A stretch of 20,829 bases of DNA from an uncultured Oscillospiraceae bacterium (GCA_900540865.1 UQHH01000048.1:1-20829); one strand, 5' to 3'. Positions 1 to 6,786 are shown, numbered from the stretch's first letter. The notes: generated by a model from the sequence alone, not told the origin. Numbers and translations are program-made.

Positions 1-84
1 GGTTTAAGCAATTCTTATTTTGCTTTTCAACATTAAATGATAGGGAAAACGTGCCTTTTATTTGTTATAGATAAGCAACAAGAA

Positions 85-103
85 CCCCCTGAAAAACAGG
101 GGG
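85..103. other. Hairpin of unknown role
   Basis: A perfect 7-bp GC stem (CCCCCTG/CAGGGGG) encloses a short A-rich loop. On the minus strand it is followed by a weak T-rich stretch (TTCTTGTTGCTT), so it could be a poor leftward terminator or part of a leader. On the plus strand no T-run follows. Confidence 0.4.
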
Positions 104-263
104 CCCTAAGAGGTCTATCATAAAAAAGTTCAGACAAAATTATAAACCAATACAGGTTGTACTTTGAAAAGAAATCCTTATTGCATCTTTATCATAATGG
201 AGCGCGCTGCAATAAAACGTCGAATCCTGTCGAGTTTATAAAAATATTAAAATATTCATAATT

Positions 264-294
264 ATAATCGATTACATTTATATATAAATCGATT
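264..294. promoter_or_regulatory. Two LacI/CcpA-type operator-like palindromes 21 bp apart
   Basis: TAATCGATTA at 265-274 and AATCGATT at 287-294 are perfect palindromes with a central CG. Their centres are 21 bp apart, two DNA turns, so dimers bound at both would face the same side. The same AATCGATT core recurs in the promoter region of the CBM26 gene (1664-1675), and I saw no fourth copy in the window. LacI-family proteins and CcpA recognise such CG-centred palindromes. The binding protein and the regulated gene here are inferred. Confidence 0.5.
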
Positions 295-320
295 GAAGAA
301 ATAAAAATACATATTAATTT

Positions 321-354
321 AAAAAAGAGCATCCTCCAAACAATGAAGGATGCT
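321..354 (-). terminator. Rho-independent terminator of the CBM26 protein gene
   Basis: Read on the minus strand, the stem AGCATCCT/AGGATGCT (extended by a G-U pair) encloses a loop of about 9 nt and is followed directly by CTTTTTT. It begins 25 bp after the CBM26 stop codon. Confidence 0.85.
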
Positions 355-379
355 GCTTATCGTTTGATTCAGTTAAACA

Positions 380-1630
380 TCAGGCGTTCGCCCAGACATT
401 CAGCGTAATAAACCTGCCCGTATCATTGGGAATTGGATAGCGATAATGGTGGCTGTAAATATGCAGCTTCTGGAACTGGCCGATTTTATCGGCAGCAAAT
501 GTGTAGACGGCATAATCATGATTGGCTGTGCCTTCTTTATCGATATAAGAAACGTCTTTTGGCTTGACCTCCTCACCTGCATCGTTCCTGAAGGAATACC
601 ATAATTCCTCATTATACTTGATTGTTATTTTAAATTCCTCACCCAGCATAAAGTCGTTTTTATCGGATGAAAACGTATAATAGCCGTCTGCAGTATCTAT
701 TTTGATATCGAGCGTAATGCCTGTTGCTCCAAAGCCGGAGTGATAATAATATAAGACATCCAGCTTGAGGTTACCGGGCTCAGAAAACTGAAAGCTGTAT
801 TCGCTTGTGACCTTTCGGTTATACTTGACGGTAGTTACACCGGTCGGCTGTATGAAATTACCGGTTGACCGCTCGCGGAAGTACAGATCAAAATGGCTGC
901 CCTCGTCCATTACGAATTTGCACTTATAGGTTTCGCCTTTGACGCAAAAATTTGTAGGCTGGTCGGCCTGAATCCAATTATGGTCGTTGACCGTATACTT
1001 ACCGTCCTGAAAAATCAGTTCCTGTCCGTCCTTTACCGCGATACCGGGCTGGAGAGGCGCCGGGTACTGGTTTGTGCCATCTGTAAAGATAACGCGGGCA
1101 TCGTCCATATCATAAATTTTAGCATAATAAGCGCCGTCCACATATTTGGTCATCGAGGTTCCAGGCCAATCTGTAAAGGAAATCCCTTTGCCGTCATTTG
1201 TGTAATAGTAGTATTTTATATCGTCCGACCAACCGTCGGGTTTCTGGAAGTTGATTCGGATGGCGTTTTGTGTCGTGCATCCTTTGATTACCGTGTCGTT
1301 TTTTACCTTTACGCTGCCTTCTGCGTGCAGGTCGCTTGTCTGCCTGCCGTTTCCGTCGTTGATTACAAAATCGCAGCTGCCCGTTGCATCAGTTTCAAAC
1401 TGGTATTTGCCGTTATCGAGCTTTGTCATATCGGAGCCCGGCCACTGCGTATCGGCAGAGCCAGCGTTCCAAAGATGAATTTTTACCGAGTCGGCCCAGT
1501 CAGCCGGTTTATAGAATATTATACGCACGCTTCCACTTGTACCTGTGGCACCCGCCGGTACCATAAACAGTGTGGAAAGCATGAATACGGCTAGTATGCC
1601 GCATACGAGCTTTTTCATATTACGAACCAT
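380..1630 (-). CDS. Secreted starch-binding protein with two CBM26 modules
   Basis: This is a 416-residue extracellular protein probably used to hold starch or malto-oligosaccharides. Residues 1-28 form a signal peptide (MKK basic start, hydrophobic core, VPAGA cleavage region). Two family-26 starch-binding modules follow at about 35-100 and 122-195, each with FYKP or FQKP near its start and WPGSDMTK or WPGTSMTK with an aromatic DG/NGxY segment after it. Residues 228-416 appear to be two related beta-rich units of about 90 residues that I do not recognise. No glycoside hydrolase domain, LPXTG anchor or dockerin is visible, so it looks non-catalytic. Ruminococcal starch adherence proteins such as Sas6 are a possible functional parallel (inference). 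The ATG at 1630 is chosen because AAGGA lies 8 nt upstream; TTG at 1636 and ATG at 1618 are poorer. A LacI/CcpA-type site precedes it and an AraC regulator is divergent. Confidence 0.85.
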   Translation of the reverse strand: MVRNMKKLVCGILAVFMLSTLFMVPAGATGTSGSVRIIFYKPADWADSVKIHLWNAGSADTQWPGSDMTKLDNGKYQFETDATGSCDFVINDGNGRQTSDLHAEGSVKVKNDTVIKGCTTQNAIRINFQKPDGWSDDIKYYYYTNDGKGISFTDWPGTSMTKYVDGAYYAKIYDMDDARVIFTDGTNQYPAPLQPGIAVKDGQELIFQDGKYTVNDHNWIQADQPTNFCVKGETYKCKFVMDEGSHFDLYFRERSTGNFIQPTGVTTVKYNRKVTSEYSFQFSEPGNLKLDVLYYYHSGFGATGITLDIKIDTADGYYTFSSDKNDFMLGEEFKITIKYNEELWYSFRNDAGEEVKPKDVSYIDKEGTANHDYAVYTFAADKIGQFQKLHIYSHHYRYPIPNDTGRFITLNVWANA

Positions 1631-1663
1631 TTCCAATTTCCTTCTTTCTGCAAGTTATAGTCT

Positions 1664-1675
1664 GTAATCGATTAC
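1664..1675. promoter_or_regulatory. cre/LacI-type operator in the CBM26 gene promoter region
   Basis: GTAATCGATTAC is a perfect 12-bp palindrome. With its flanks (TGTAATCGATTACG) it matches the CcpA cre consensus TGWNANCGNTNWCA except at the last base. It lies 34 bp upstream of the CBM26 gene start, beside minus-strand -10 candidates TATAAC (1654-1659) and TAATAT (1681-1686), a position suited to repression. Catabolite repression by CcpA, or control by a MalR-like LacI protein, would both fit; the sequence alone cannot decide. Confidence 0.6.
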
Positions 1676-1828
1676 GGCGCATATATTACAGCTTCTTTCT
1701 AAAGAGTTTTGTCGAAGGGCGTCGAATAAATCGTGAAATAGATGTATTCGGCACACTTTGTATGGTTGTTTAAAAATAATTCAAATTGTTTTCTTTTTAT
1801 GTAAGTAGCAAAATTTATTTTTTTGTTG

Positions 1829-1834
1829 TATAAT
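1829..1834 (+). promoter_or_regulatory. Probable -10 box of the AraC-family regulator gene
   Basis: A consensus TATAAT sits in a very AT-rich stretch 22 bp upstream of the start codon. No good -35 box is seen at 17 bp, which would fit an activator-dependent promoter. Transcription from about 1841 would give a leader of only about 15 nt that still contains the ribosome site GAGGTG. Confidence 0.5.
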
Positions 1835-1855
1835 CACAGCGTGAGGTGAAAAACC

Positions 1856-2770
1856 ATGCGCGAGCAAAGCAATTTAAATACAAGGCCGCCGTCCGGATGC
1901 TGTTTTGGCGACGACTTTCGTGAGCTCAAGGAGCACGGTACAGCGGAAAATCCGGTCGTATTTTATGAAAGCGTGTTTCACCGGAAGAGCGACTACGGGC
2001 TGCATTGGCATAAGGAAATGGAATTCGTCTATGTACAGACGGGAAGCGTCCTGTTCCGTATCAATCAAAATGAGCTGCTTGCGGGCGCGGGCGATTTGAT
2101 TTGTGTTCCGCGCGGCGCTATGCACAGCGTCAAGCACGCTGGGAACAAGCTTGAGACAGCACGGCTTATTTCCCTTTTGTTCGACCCGGAGATTTTAAAA
2201 GGGCCTTCTCAGGAATATTGCCAGAAGACCTTTGTACATCCCCTGCTCTGCGGGCAGTTTATCCTTCCATTCTTGCTGACGCCGGACAGCAAAAACTACA
2301 GCGAAATTATAGGGACCTTCCATCGGCTGTACGGCTGTTTTATGCAGAAGGAGCCTTATTATCAAATACGGTTCCGGGGGCTTATGTTCGAGCTGTTTTT
2401 CGGGTTTCTCAACGGGGAGGGCTATACCTTCCATAAACAGGCGGCAAACAAAACCGTATCCGCTATTACAGGGGTAATCGAATATATACAGGGCCATTAC
2501 GACGAGGATATTTACATAGGCAGGCTTGCGGAGATGGCCAACTACAATGAAAACTATTTTATGAAGGTATTCCGCGACTATACGGGAAAAACAATTGTTA
2601 AGTTCATTAACGATTACCGGCTGGAAAAATCGAAGGAATACCTGATAAGCTCAGAGCTTTCAGTCGATGAAATTGCTTACAAAACAGGTTTTTCAAGCGC
2701 AAGCTATTATATCCGCGCTTTTAAAAGCAAATACCGCCTGACGCCTAAGGAATTCAGACAGCAGACATAA
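1856..2770 (+). CDS. AraC-family transcriptional regulator with N-terminal cupin domain
   Basis: This 304-residue DNA-binding regulator is probably sugar responsive. The N-terminal half is a cupin-type sensor domain: HWH at 50-52 is followed by the EFVYVQTGS strand and the GDLICVPRGAMHSV turn typical of AraC effector domains. The C-terminal hundred residues (about 205-304) form the double helix-turn-helix, including LAEMANYNENYFMKVFRDYTG and the end motif IAYKTGFSSASYYIRAFK. The start is fixed by GAGGTG 7 nt upstream of ATG. It is divergent from the CBM26 starch-binding gene, so control of that gene or of a nearby carbohydrate locus is the simplest reading (inference). The effector cannot be named from sequence. 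A strong terminator follows at 2779. Confidence 0.9.
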   Translation: MREQSNLNTRPPSGCCFGDDFRELKEHGTAENPVVFYESVFHRKSDYGLHWHKEMEFVYVQTGSVLFRINQNELLAGAGDLICVPRGAMHSVKHAGNKLETARLISLLFDPEILKGPSQEYCQKTFVHPLLCGQFILPFLLTPDSKNYSEIIGTFHRLYGCFMQKEPYYQIRFRGLMFELFFGFLNGEGYTFHKQAANKTVSAITGVIEYIQGHYDEDIYIGRLAEMANYNENYFMKVFRDYTGKTIVKFINDYRLEKSKEYLISSELSVDEIAYKTGFSSASYYIRAFKSKYRLTPKEFRQQT

Positions 2771-2778
2771 ATATCAGC

Positions 2779-2810
2779 GGCCCGCGGCTTTAGCCGCGGG
2801 CCTTTCTGTT
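2779..2810 (+). terminator. Rho-independent terminator of the AraC-family regulator
   Basis: A perfect 10-bp GC stem (GGCCCGCGGC/GCCGCGGGCC) with a TTTA loop is followed by TTTCTGTT, 8 bp after the stop codon. The IS200-type element begins just beyond it. Confidence 0.9.
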
Positions 2811-2853
2811 AAAGTCTTAAGACAGTTGAGCACGGAATGTGCGAAACAGAAAA

Positions 2854-2872
2854 CCACCCGCTATGCGGGTGG
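2854..2872 (+). repeat. Left-end subterminal hairpin of the IS200-type element
   Basis: CCACCCGC pairs perfectly with GCGGGTGG across a 3-nt TAT (a slightly larger loop in practice). In IS200/IS605 elements such imperfect palindromes near the ends are bound by the TnpA dimer as single-stranded DNA. It is followed by GGAAATAAAAA, an 11-nt string also found after the hairpin of the second element at 20745-20755. Confidence 0.75.
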
Positions 2873-2892
2873 GAAATAAAAAGTTATACAAA

Positions 2893-2953
2893 AAAATCAC
2901 CTTTCGAGATAAACTTGAATTGTTCAAGCTCAAGCCTAAAGAAAGGTGATTTT
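2893..2953 (+). promoter_or_regulatory. Inverted repeat sequestering the tnpA ribosome-binding site
   Basis: The arm 2893-2905 (AAAATCACCTTTC) is the exact reverse complement of 2941-2953 (GAAAGGTGATTTT). The second arm contains the Shine-Dalgarno sequence AAAGGTG and ends one base before the tnpA ATG, so the folded RNA would hide the ribosome site. A smaller hairpin (CTTGAA/TTCAAG, 2914-2928) lies in the loop. IS200 is known to limit transposase synthesis by a similar RBS-blocking structure; its action here is inferred. Confidence 0.75.
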
Positions 2954-2954
2954 A

Positions 2955-3416
2955 ATGGCAAATAAAACAAACAGTTTAGCCCATACAAAATGGATGTGTA
3001 AATATCATATTGTATTTACGCCAAAATACCGCAGAAAGGCGATTTATGGTCAGTATCGTGAAAGTATACGGGAAATACTGCGAACCTTATGCAAGTACAA
3101 AGGAGTGGAAATCCTTGAAGGTCACATGATGATGGACCATGTGCATCTACTTGTAAGTATACCACCTAAAATGAGTGTGTCAAGTTTCATGGGGTACCTA
3201 AAAGGGAAGAGCGCGCTAATGGTATTCGATAAACATGCAAACCTAAAATACAAGTATGGAAACCGACACTTTTGGGCAGAGGGATATTACGTAAGTACAG
3301 TAGGGCTTAACGAAGCAACAATACGGAAATACATAGAAGAGCAAGAGAAACATGATATTGTGGCTGACAAGTTAAGCGTGAAAGAGTATGAAGACCCTTT
3401 TAAGGGTGGCAGGTAG
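2955..3416 (+). CDS. tnpA: IS200-type Y1 HUH transposase TnpA
   Basis: This 153-residue single-strand transposase cuts and joins element ends through a phosphotyrosine intermediate. The metal-binding HUH motif is seen as DHVHLLV, with His62 and His64, and the nucleophile is Tyr126 in the helix RKYIEEQEKHD, with the expected Gln at 130. Length and motif spacing match intact IS200/IS605 TnpA, so the copy appears functional. ATG at 2955 is chosen because AAAGGTG lies about 6 nt upstream and the protein then begins MANKTNS, as usual for the family; GTG at 2946 would lie inside the ribosome site. Translation is probably repressed by the flanking inverted repeat. Confidence 0.95.
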   Translation: MANKTNSLAHTKWMCKYHIVFTPKYRRKAIYGQYRESIREILRTLCKYKGVEILEGHMMMDHVHLLVSIPPKMSVSSFMGYLKGKSALMVFDKHANLKYKYGNRHFWAEGYYVSTVGLNEATIRKYIEEQEKHDIVADKLSVKEYEDPFKGGR

Positions 3417-3421
3417 TACGT

Positions 3422-3550
3422 TCGCCCTTTAAGGGGCGGCAAAAGCGACAATGGCATTGGGCTTGAACAAAGTGAAAGCCAGCGTCTTTAGACGCTGGCC
3501 GGTAACTTGGGCTTTTAGCCCTTGTGCATACCACACGTTTTTCGGGTGGT
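3422..3550 (+). repeat. Structured right end of the IS200-type element
   Basis: Four successive hairpins fill the stretch after tnpA: CGCCCTTT/AAGGGGCG (with a G-U pair), GCCAGCGTC/GACGCTGGC (9 bp, TTTA loop), GGGC/GCCC, and the end hairpin ACCACACG/CGGGTGGT. The last is probably the TnpA recognition hairpin. The others could terminate transcription or mark a small structured RNA. In IS605 relatives the corresponding right end encodes the omega RNA of TnpB, but no TnpB is present here. Confidence 0.6.
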
Positions 3551-3562
3551 CATGATTGGGTG

Positions 3563-4441
3563 TTACACCGCCCTCCACAGCAGGCGGTTGTTTTCAAATA
3601 CAGCTTCTACGCGCCCTTTTTCGCTTAAATAAGCAAGGTAAGAACGTACCGTACTGCCGACGAGCGCGTACTGGCTGAAATCGAGCGCCAGGCCGAACGT
3701 GTCGAACAGCGCCTTTAAAATATCCTCAAATATCATCGGGGTTCGGCAAAGCTCTGTAATTTGCTCCAGCGCTTCTTCCGTTTTGCGAAGGTTCAGCCGC
3801 GCAAGCGGGGCAATATCTTCTGTTGCCTGCGCGTGGGAAGGGATGAAGCATTTGGCCCGCATCGTCTCTACCATATGCAGGGTGGAAAGGTATGCCTCCA
3901 CATCGTACACAAAGGGAAGGCGGTATTTCTGCAGCGTGCTTTCACTCGCAAGGCAATCCGCCAGAAAGACCACGTCGTCCGGCGTCCGAAAGCCCATCAT
4001 CATATAGAAATGGCCCGGCAGCCCAATGGCTTCAAGCTCCGATGGGAAACCTGGATCGGAAAACGGCAGAACGTCACTTTCCTGCGCCATCAAAAATTTG
4101 GAGCGCAGCGCTTTTGGGGGGTAGCCACCGTAAAGGAACGATGGCTCCAGCACAGGGTACCGCGTGAACGCCGCCTCGATGCCGTGCGCGAAGATTTTAC
4201 AGCCCGTGCGCTGCTGAAGCAGACGGTTTCCGCCGATATGGTCGGCGTTTGAATGCGTGTTGACCACGCAGGAGAGCGTAAGGCCCTCGCTCTCGATAAT
4301 CCGCAACGCCTTTTTACCGGCTTCCTTGTCGTTGCCGCTGTCTATGAGGACAGCCTCTCCCTCATTTCTAACGTATACCCCTATTTTGGCGGGACAGTCG
4401 ATATAATAGGTGTTTCCCGCAGCCTGAACCAGCTCATACAT
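3563..4441 (-). CDS. Metallo-beta-lactamase-fold hydrolase with HxNxDH motif
   Basis: This 292-residue cytoplasmic protein has an MBL-fold N-terminal domain and a C-terminal region (about 215-292) resembling the winged helix often attached to such hydrolases. The usual HxHxDH motif reads THSNADH: His63, Asn65, Asp67, His68. The other ligands are in place, namely His144 in PGHFY, Asp162 in FLADC and His203 in IPSHA. Replacement of the second histidine by asparagine may alter one metal site, or may be a subfamily trait. The substrate is unknown; hydroxyacylglutathione hydrolase, lactonase and nuclease relatives are all possible. ATG at 4441 is chosen because GGAGG lies 9 nt upstream. The IS200-type element lies just past the stop codon. 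Confidence 0.85.
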   Translation of the reverse strand: MYELVQAAGNTYYIDCPAKIGVYVRNEGEAVLIDSGNDKEAGKKALRIIESEGLTLSCVVNTHSNADHIGGNRLLQQRTGCKIFAHGIEAAFTRYPVLEPSFLYGGYPPKALRSKFLMAQESDVLPFSDPGFPSELEAIGLPGHFYMMMGFRTPDDVVFLADCLASESTLQKYRLPFVYDVEAYLSTLHMVETMRAKCFIPSHAQATEDIAPLARLNLRKTEEALEQITELCRTPMIFEDILKALFDTFGLALDFSQYALVGSTVRSYLAYLSEKGRVEAVFENNRLLWRAV

Positions 4442-4479
4442 GTTATATTTCCTCCGTTTGGTAATATCCGTAATTAAGT

Positions 4480-4510
4480 AAAGCCGCCGGAAAGGCGGCT
4501 TTTGTTTATG
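4480..4510. terminator. Bidirectional terminator-like hairpin upstream of the MBL-fold gene
   Basis: A perfect 9-bp stem (AAAGCCGCC/GGCGGCTTT, 4480-4488 and 4494-4502) with a 5-nt loop is followed on the plus strand by TTTGTTT and on the minus strand by TTTACTTAATT. It separates the hydrolase gene from the small minus-strand ORF to its right. Confidence 0.65.
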
Positions 4511-4565
4511 CGGTGATAAGCTCCACCGGCTGCACACTGATACCGCCGCGCTTCGTTTCGCCCCA

Positions 4566-4808
4566 TTACCGCTTAAAATCCTTAGCCGGCGGGCCGCTGC
4601 GGACGACAGGCGGCGTTAACGGTAAGCCTGGTAAGCCCGGTTTTCCGGAGCCTCTCCGCGGCTTTTGCGAATAGCGCGCGAGAAATTCCCTGACGCTAAT
4701 GCTTTCCGTCTGTAAAAAAGGGTTATATGCTCTCGCGGGAAAACGCGGCACGCCCAGCAGAACGCCGCTGAAATACGCGCCAAACATGCGCATTCTATGC
4801 AATTGCAT
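4566..4808 (-). CDS. Possible small hypothetical protein (80 aa)
   Basis: The frame is open with synonymous codons similar to neighbouring genes (GGC, GCG, CTG, CCG, CGC). From the ATG at 4808 the product has 80 residues, with a hydrophobic start (FGAYFSGVLLGVP), a PARAYNPFLQTES segment and a basic, Gly/Pro-rich tail. I do not recognise the family. The same frame stays open to a GTG at 4904. No strong ribosome site marks any start: GGAG lies about 17 nt before 4808, and ATG codons at 4793 and 4787 are alternatives. It may be a genuine small gene ended by the hairpin at 4480-4502, or chance coding in a GC-rich spacer. Confidence 0.35.
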   Translation of the reverse strand: MQLHRMRMFGAYFSGVLLGVPRFPARAYNPFLQTESISVREFLARYSQKPRRGSGKPGLPGLPLTPPVVRSGPPAKDFKR

Positions 4809-4943
4809 CTGTTTCTTGATATTTTCTCCGTGATAAAGGAAAGAAAAGCGGCGTGTTGTATTCCTTAAACACGCTTCGAGCAGGCGGTACCGCTTGTGAA
4901 ACACCCTGCTTATTCGGCTCTTTTCGCTACGGCTTGAGCCTGC

Positions 4944-5453
4944 TCATCTTTTTTTGAGCAGCGCGTACATACAGGAATCAAAGATTTCGCCGTTCTTGAA
5001 GACGCTGTCCTTCATCACGCCCTCAAGCGTAAAGCCCGCCTTTTGCAGTACCTTGCGGGACGCCGCGTTATGCGCGAAGGGCTCCGCGTAAATGCGCACA
5101 ATATCAAACCTTTCAAATGCCTCGGCGCAGATTTGTTTGACAGCGGCGCTCATGACGCCCTTGCCCCAGAACGGCTCGCCCAGCCAGTAGCCAAGCTCCG
5201 CCGACTTGCGCGCTACATCGCTCTGGACGAATATACCGACGCTGCCGACCGCCTCGCCGTTTATGACGATAGCGCGGCATAAGTCCTTTTCCTCGCTGCT
5301 GTGCGCGCATTCCCTGACATACAGCGCCGCGTCCGCGAGCGTGTAGGGGTGGGGGAACGCATCGCGCAGGTTGTCGGATATTTTTTTATTGTCCGCATAC
5401 TTTAAAACGCTGCGCGCGTCGTTTTCTTCCCATTTTCTCAAAGTGAATTCCAT
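4944..5453 (-). CDS. GNAT-family N-acetyltransferase (RimJ/RimL-like)
   Basis: This 169-residue acetyl-CoA-dependent acetyltransferase is of the RimJ/RimL type, which modifies protein N-termini or small amines. It shows the GNAT landmarks: MEFTLRKWEENDARSVLKYA at the start, the central strands GSVGIFVQ and AELGYWL, the acetyl-CoA loop region PFWGKGVMSAAVKQIC, and the late motif RIYAEPFAHNAASRKVLQKAGF followed by LEGVMKD. The length is normal for the family. The start is firm, with AAAGGAGG 7 nt upstream of ATG. It is preceded by its own promoter and appears monocistronic. The substrate cannot be inferred from sequence. Confidence 0.9.
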   Translation of the reverse strand: MEFTLRKWEENDARSVLKYADNKKISDNLRDAFPHPYTLADAALYVRECAHSSEEKDLCRAIVINGEAVGSVGIFVQSDVARKSAELGYWLGEPFWGKGVMSAAVKQICAEAFERFDIVRIYAEPFAHNAASRKVLQKAGFTLEGVMKDSVFKNGEIFDSCMYALLKKR

Positions 5454-5493
5454 AAAATTGCCTCCTTTGCATGGTCATATCCTTCCTGATTTA

Positions 5494-5522
5494 AACATAA
5501 CACACAGACAGCGCAAAATCAA
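5494..5522 (-). promoter_or_regulatory. Promoter of the GNAT acetyltransferase gene
   Basis: On the minus strand, TTGATT (5517-5522), a 17-bp spacer and TATGTT (5494-5499) with an upstream TGT (extended -10) form a sigma-A-type promoter. The predicted start is about 35 bp before the ATG. Confidence 0.6.
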
Positions 5523-5619
5523 TAGGATTTGCTGTGTACGCGTCAATCATTTTCCCGCCGTGCGTTTTGTATTGGATGACAAGCCTGCAAGGGGAATGAT
5601 GTGGTAAATGATTAAGTAG

Positions 5620-5659
5620 CTTAGTAAAAATAAACCCGCCGCAGAAGCCCGCGGCGGGT
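5620..5659 (-). terminator. Terminator of the sugar ABC ATPase gene
   Basis: On the minus strand the perfect 9-bp stem ACCCGCCGC/GCGGCGGGT with an 8-nt loop is followed by TTATTTTTA, 20 bp after the stop codon. A short T-run on the other side could allow some activity in reverse. Confidence 0.85.
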
Positions 5660-5679
5660 GATTTTTAAGTTGAAGCGAA

Positions 5680-6786
5680 TCAGTTCGTGACGGTCTGCTC
5701 TGTTTCCTTATCGAAGATATGAATCTTGGAAAGGTCAAGCGCAACCTTGATGGTATCGCCCGGCTTTGCCTTGGAATAAGGCTCAACACGCGCGGTAATC
5801 GGAATGCCCGCGATGCTGAGGTAGAGGTAAATCTCCGCGCCCATCAACTCGGTAACGTCGACGTTTGCTTCGATGATACCGTCGGTCGCCTTCTCCAGGA
5901 ACTCCGGCTCGTCGTGGACGTTCTCCGGGCGGATGCCGCAAACAACTTCTTTACCGACATAGGAGTCGAGATTCGTCGTCTTATCGGCGGGCAGCTTGAT
6001 GTCGTACTTATCGAACTTCAGCGAATAGCTGCCGCCGTTCTTTGAAACCGTCGCGTTGATGAAGTTCATCTGCGGGGAGCCGATAAAGCCCGCGACAAAC
6101 TCGTTGCACGGCTTGTCGTACAGGTTCTGCGGCGTATCGACCTGCTGAATGATACCGTCCTTCATAACGACGATTCTGGTACCCATGGTCATAGCTTCCG
6201 TCTGGTCATGCGTAACGTAAATGAACGTAGTGCCAAGTCTCTGGTGCAGCTTGCTGATTTCCGTCCTCATCTGCGCGCGCAGCTTTGCGTCGAGGTTGGA
6301 GAGCGGTTCGTCGAGCAAAAAGACCTTCGGGTCACGGACGATAGCGCGTCCAAGCGCAACACGCTGGCGCTGTCCGCCGGAAAGCGCCTTCGGCTTACGG
6401 TCGAGCAGATGCGCGATGTCGAGAATTCTCGCGGCCTCTTCCACCCTGCGGCGCGTTTCCTCCTTCGGGGTCTTGCGCAGCTTTAAGCCAAACGCCATGT
6501 TATCATATACAGTCATGTGCGGATACAGCGCGTAGTTCTGGAATACCATCGCGATATCCCTGTCCTTCGGCGCAATATCGTTGGAGAGCACGTCGCCGAT
6601 ATACAGCTCGCCCTTGCTGATATCCTCAAGTCCTGCAATCATACGCAGGGTCGTCGATTTACCACAGCCGGACGGTCCGACAAGGATAATAAACTCCTTG
6701 TCCTCAATTTCGAGGTTGAAATCGGATACCGCCGTAACCCCGCCGTCGTAAACCTTGTAGATGTGTCTTAAAGAAACATTTGCCAT
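5680..6786 (-). CDS. ugpC: CUT1-type sugar ABC transporter ATPase (MsmX/UgpC/MalK family)
   Basis: This 368-residue cytoplasmic ATPase powers ABC uptake of oligosaccharides or related solutes. It has all the nucleotide-binding motifs: Walker A GPSGCGKS (37-44), Q-loop Gln83 (VFQNYALYPH), signature LSGGQ (135-139), Walker B VFLLDE (155-160) and switch His193. The C-terminal third (about 235-368) is the OB/TOBE regulatory domain of MalK-like proteins. No permease or binding protein adjoins it, so it is an orphan. In Firmicutes a single MsmX-type ATPase often serves several sugar importers, which would fit the nearby starch-binding gene (inference). ATG at 6786 is chosen because AGGAGG lies 7 nt upstream; the open extension to 6831 lacks family sequence. 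Confidence 0.95.
   Translation of the reverse strand: MANVSLRHIYKVYDGGVTAVSDFNLEIEDKEFIILVGPSGCGKSTTLRMIAGLEDISKGELYIGDVLSNDIAPKDRDIAMVFQNYALYPHMTVYDNMAFGLKLRKTPKEETRRRVEEAARILDIAHLLDRKPKALSGGQRQRVALGRAIVRDPKVFLLDEPLSNLDAKLRAQMRTEISKLHQRLGTTFIYVTHDQTEAMTMGTRIVVMKDGIIQQVDTPQNLYDKPCNEFVAGFIGSPQMNFINATVSKNGGSYSLKFDKYDIKLPADKTTNLDSYVGKEVVCGIRPENVHDEPEFLEKATDGIIEANVDVTELMGAEIYLYLSIAGIPITARVEPYSKAKPGDTIKVALDLSKIHIFDKETEQTVTN

Larger units (their letters stand above)
1..379. other. Non-coding AT-rich region left of the starch-binding protein gene
   Basis: No convincing gene lies here. The stretch holds a hairpin at 85-103 (stem CCCCCTG/CAGGGGG). It also holds an isolated TATAAT on the minus strand at 139-144 with no good -35 box, two palindromic operator-like sites at 264-294, and the terminator of the minus-strand CBM26 gene at 321-354. 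The operators and the absence of coding suggest a control region for a leftward gene beyond the window edge, but that gene is not visible. Confidence 0.6.
2835..3560 (+). mobile_element. Complete IS200-type insertion sequence (IS200/IS605 family); ends approximate
   Basis: The element carries one gene, a Y1 HUH transposase, between structured ends with no terminal inverted repeats, as is usual for this family. The left end has a hairpin at 2854-2872 (CCACCCGC/GCGGGTGG). The right end has a chain of hairpins at 3422-3439, 3478-3499 (GCCAGCGTC/GACGCTGGC), 3509-3521 and 3530-3550 (ACCACACG/CGGGTGGT, one mismatch, TTTTT loop). Tips are placed from the usual distance between subterminal hairpin and cleavage site, so each may be wrong by 10-20 bp. 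No tnpB is present. It sits between the AraC terminator and the stop codon of the convergent hydrolase gene, interrupting neither. Confidence 0.85.

Noticed and set aside
85..150. Hairpin followed by ATAAAAAAGTTCAGACAAAAT, resembling the IS200 left end at 2854-2896
   Set aside because: The resemblance is limited to AT-rich strings; no transposase remnant or RBS-masking repeat follows, so an IS relic cannot be supported.
893..1594. 233-codon open frame antisense to the CBM26 protein gene
   Set aside because: The minus strand encodes a signal peptide and two CBM26 modules with an RBS and terminator; the plus-strand frame has none of these.
3417..3550. Omega-RNA-type guide RNA at the right end of the IS200-type element
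   Set aside because: There are several hairpins, but no tnpB is present and I cannot identify a conserved omega-RNA core; hairpins for TnpA binding and termination explain the stretch.
4920..4962. Terminator at the end of the GNAT gene
   Set aside because: A CTGCTCA/TGAGCAG hairpin overlaps the last codons, but no T-run follows on the minus strand.
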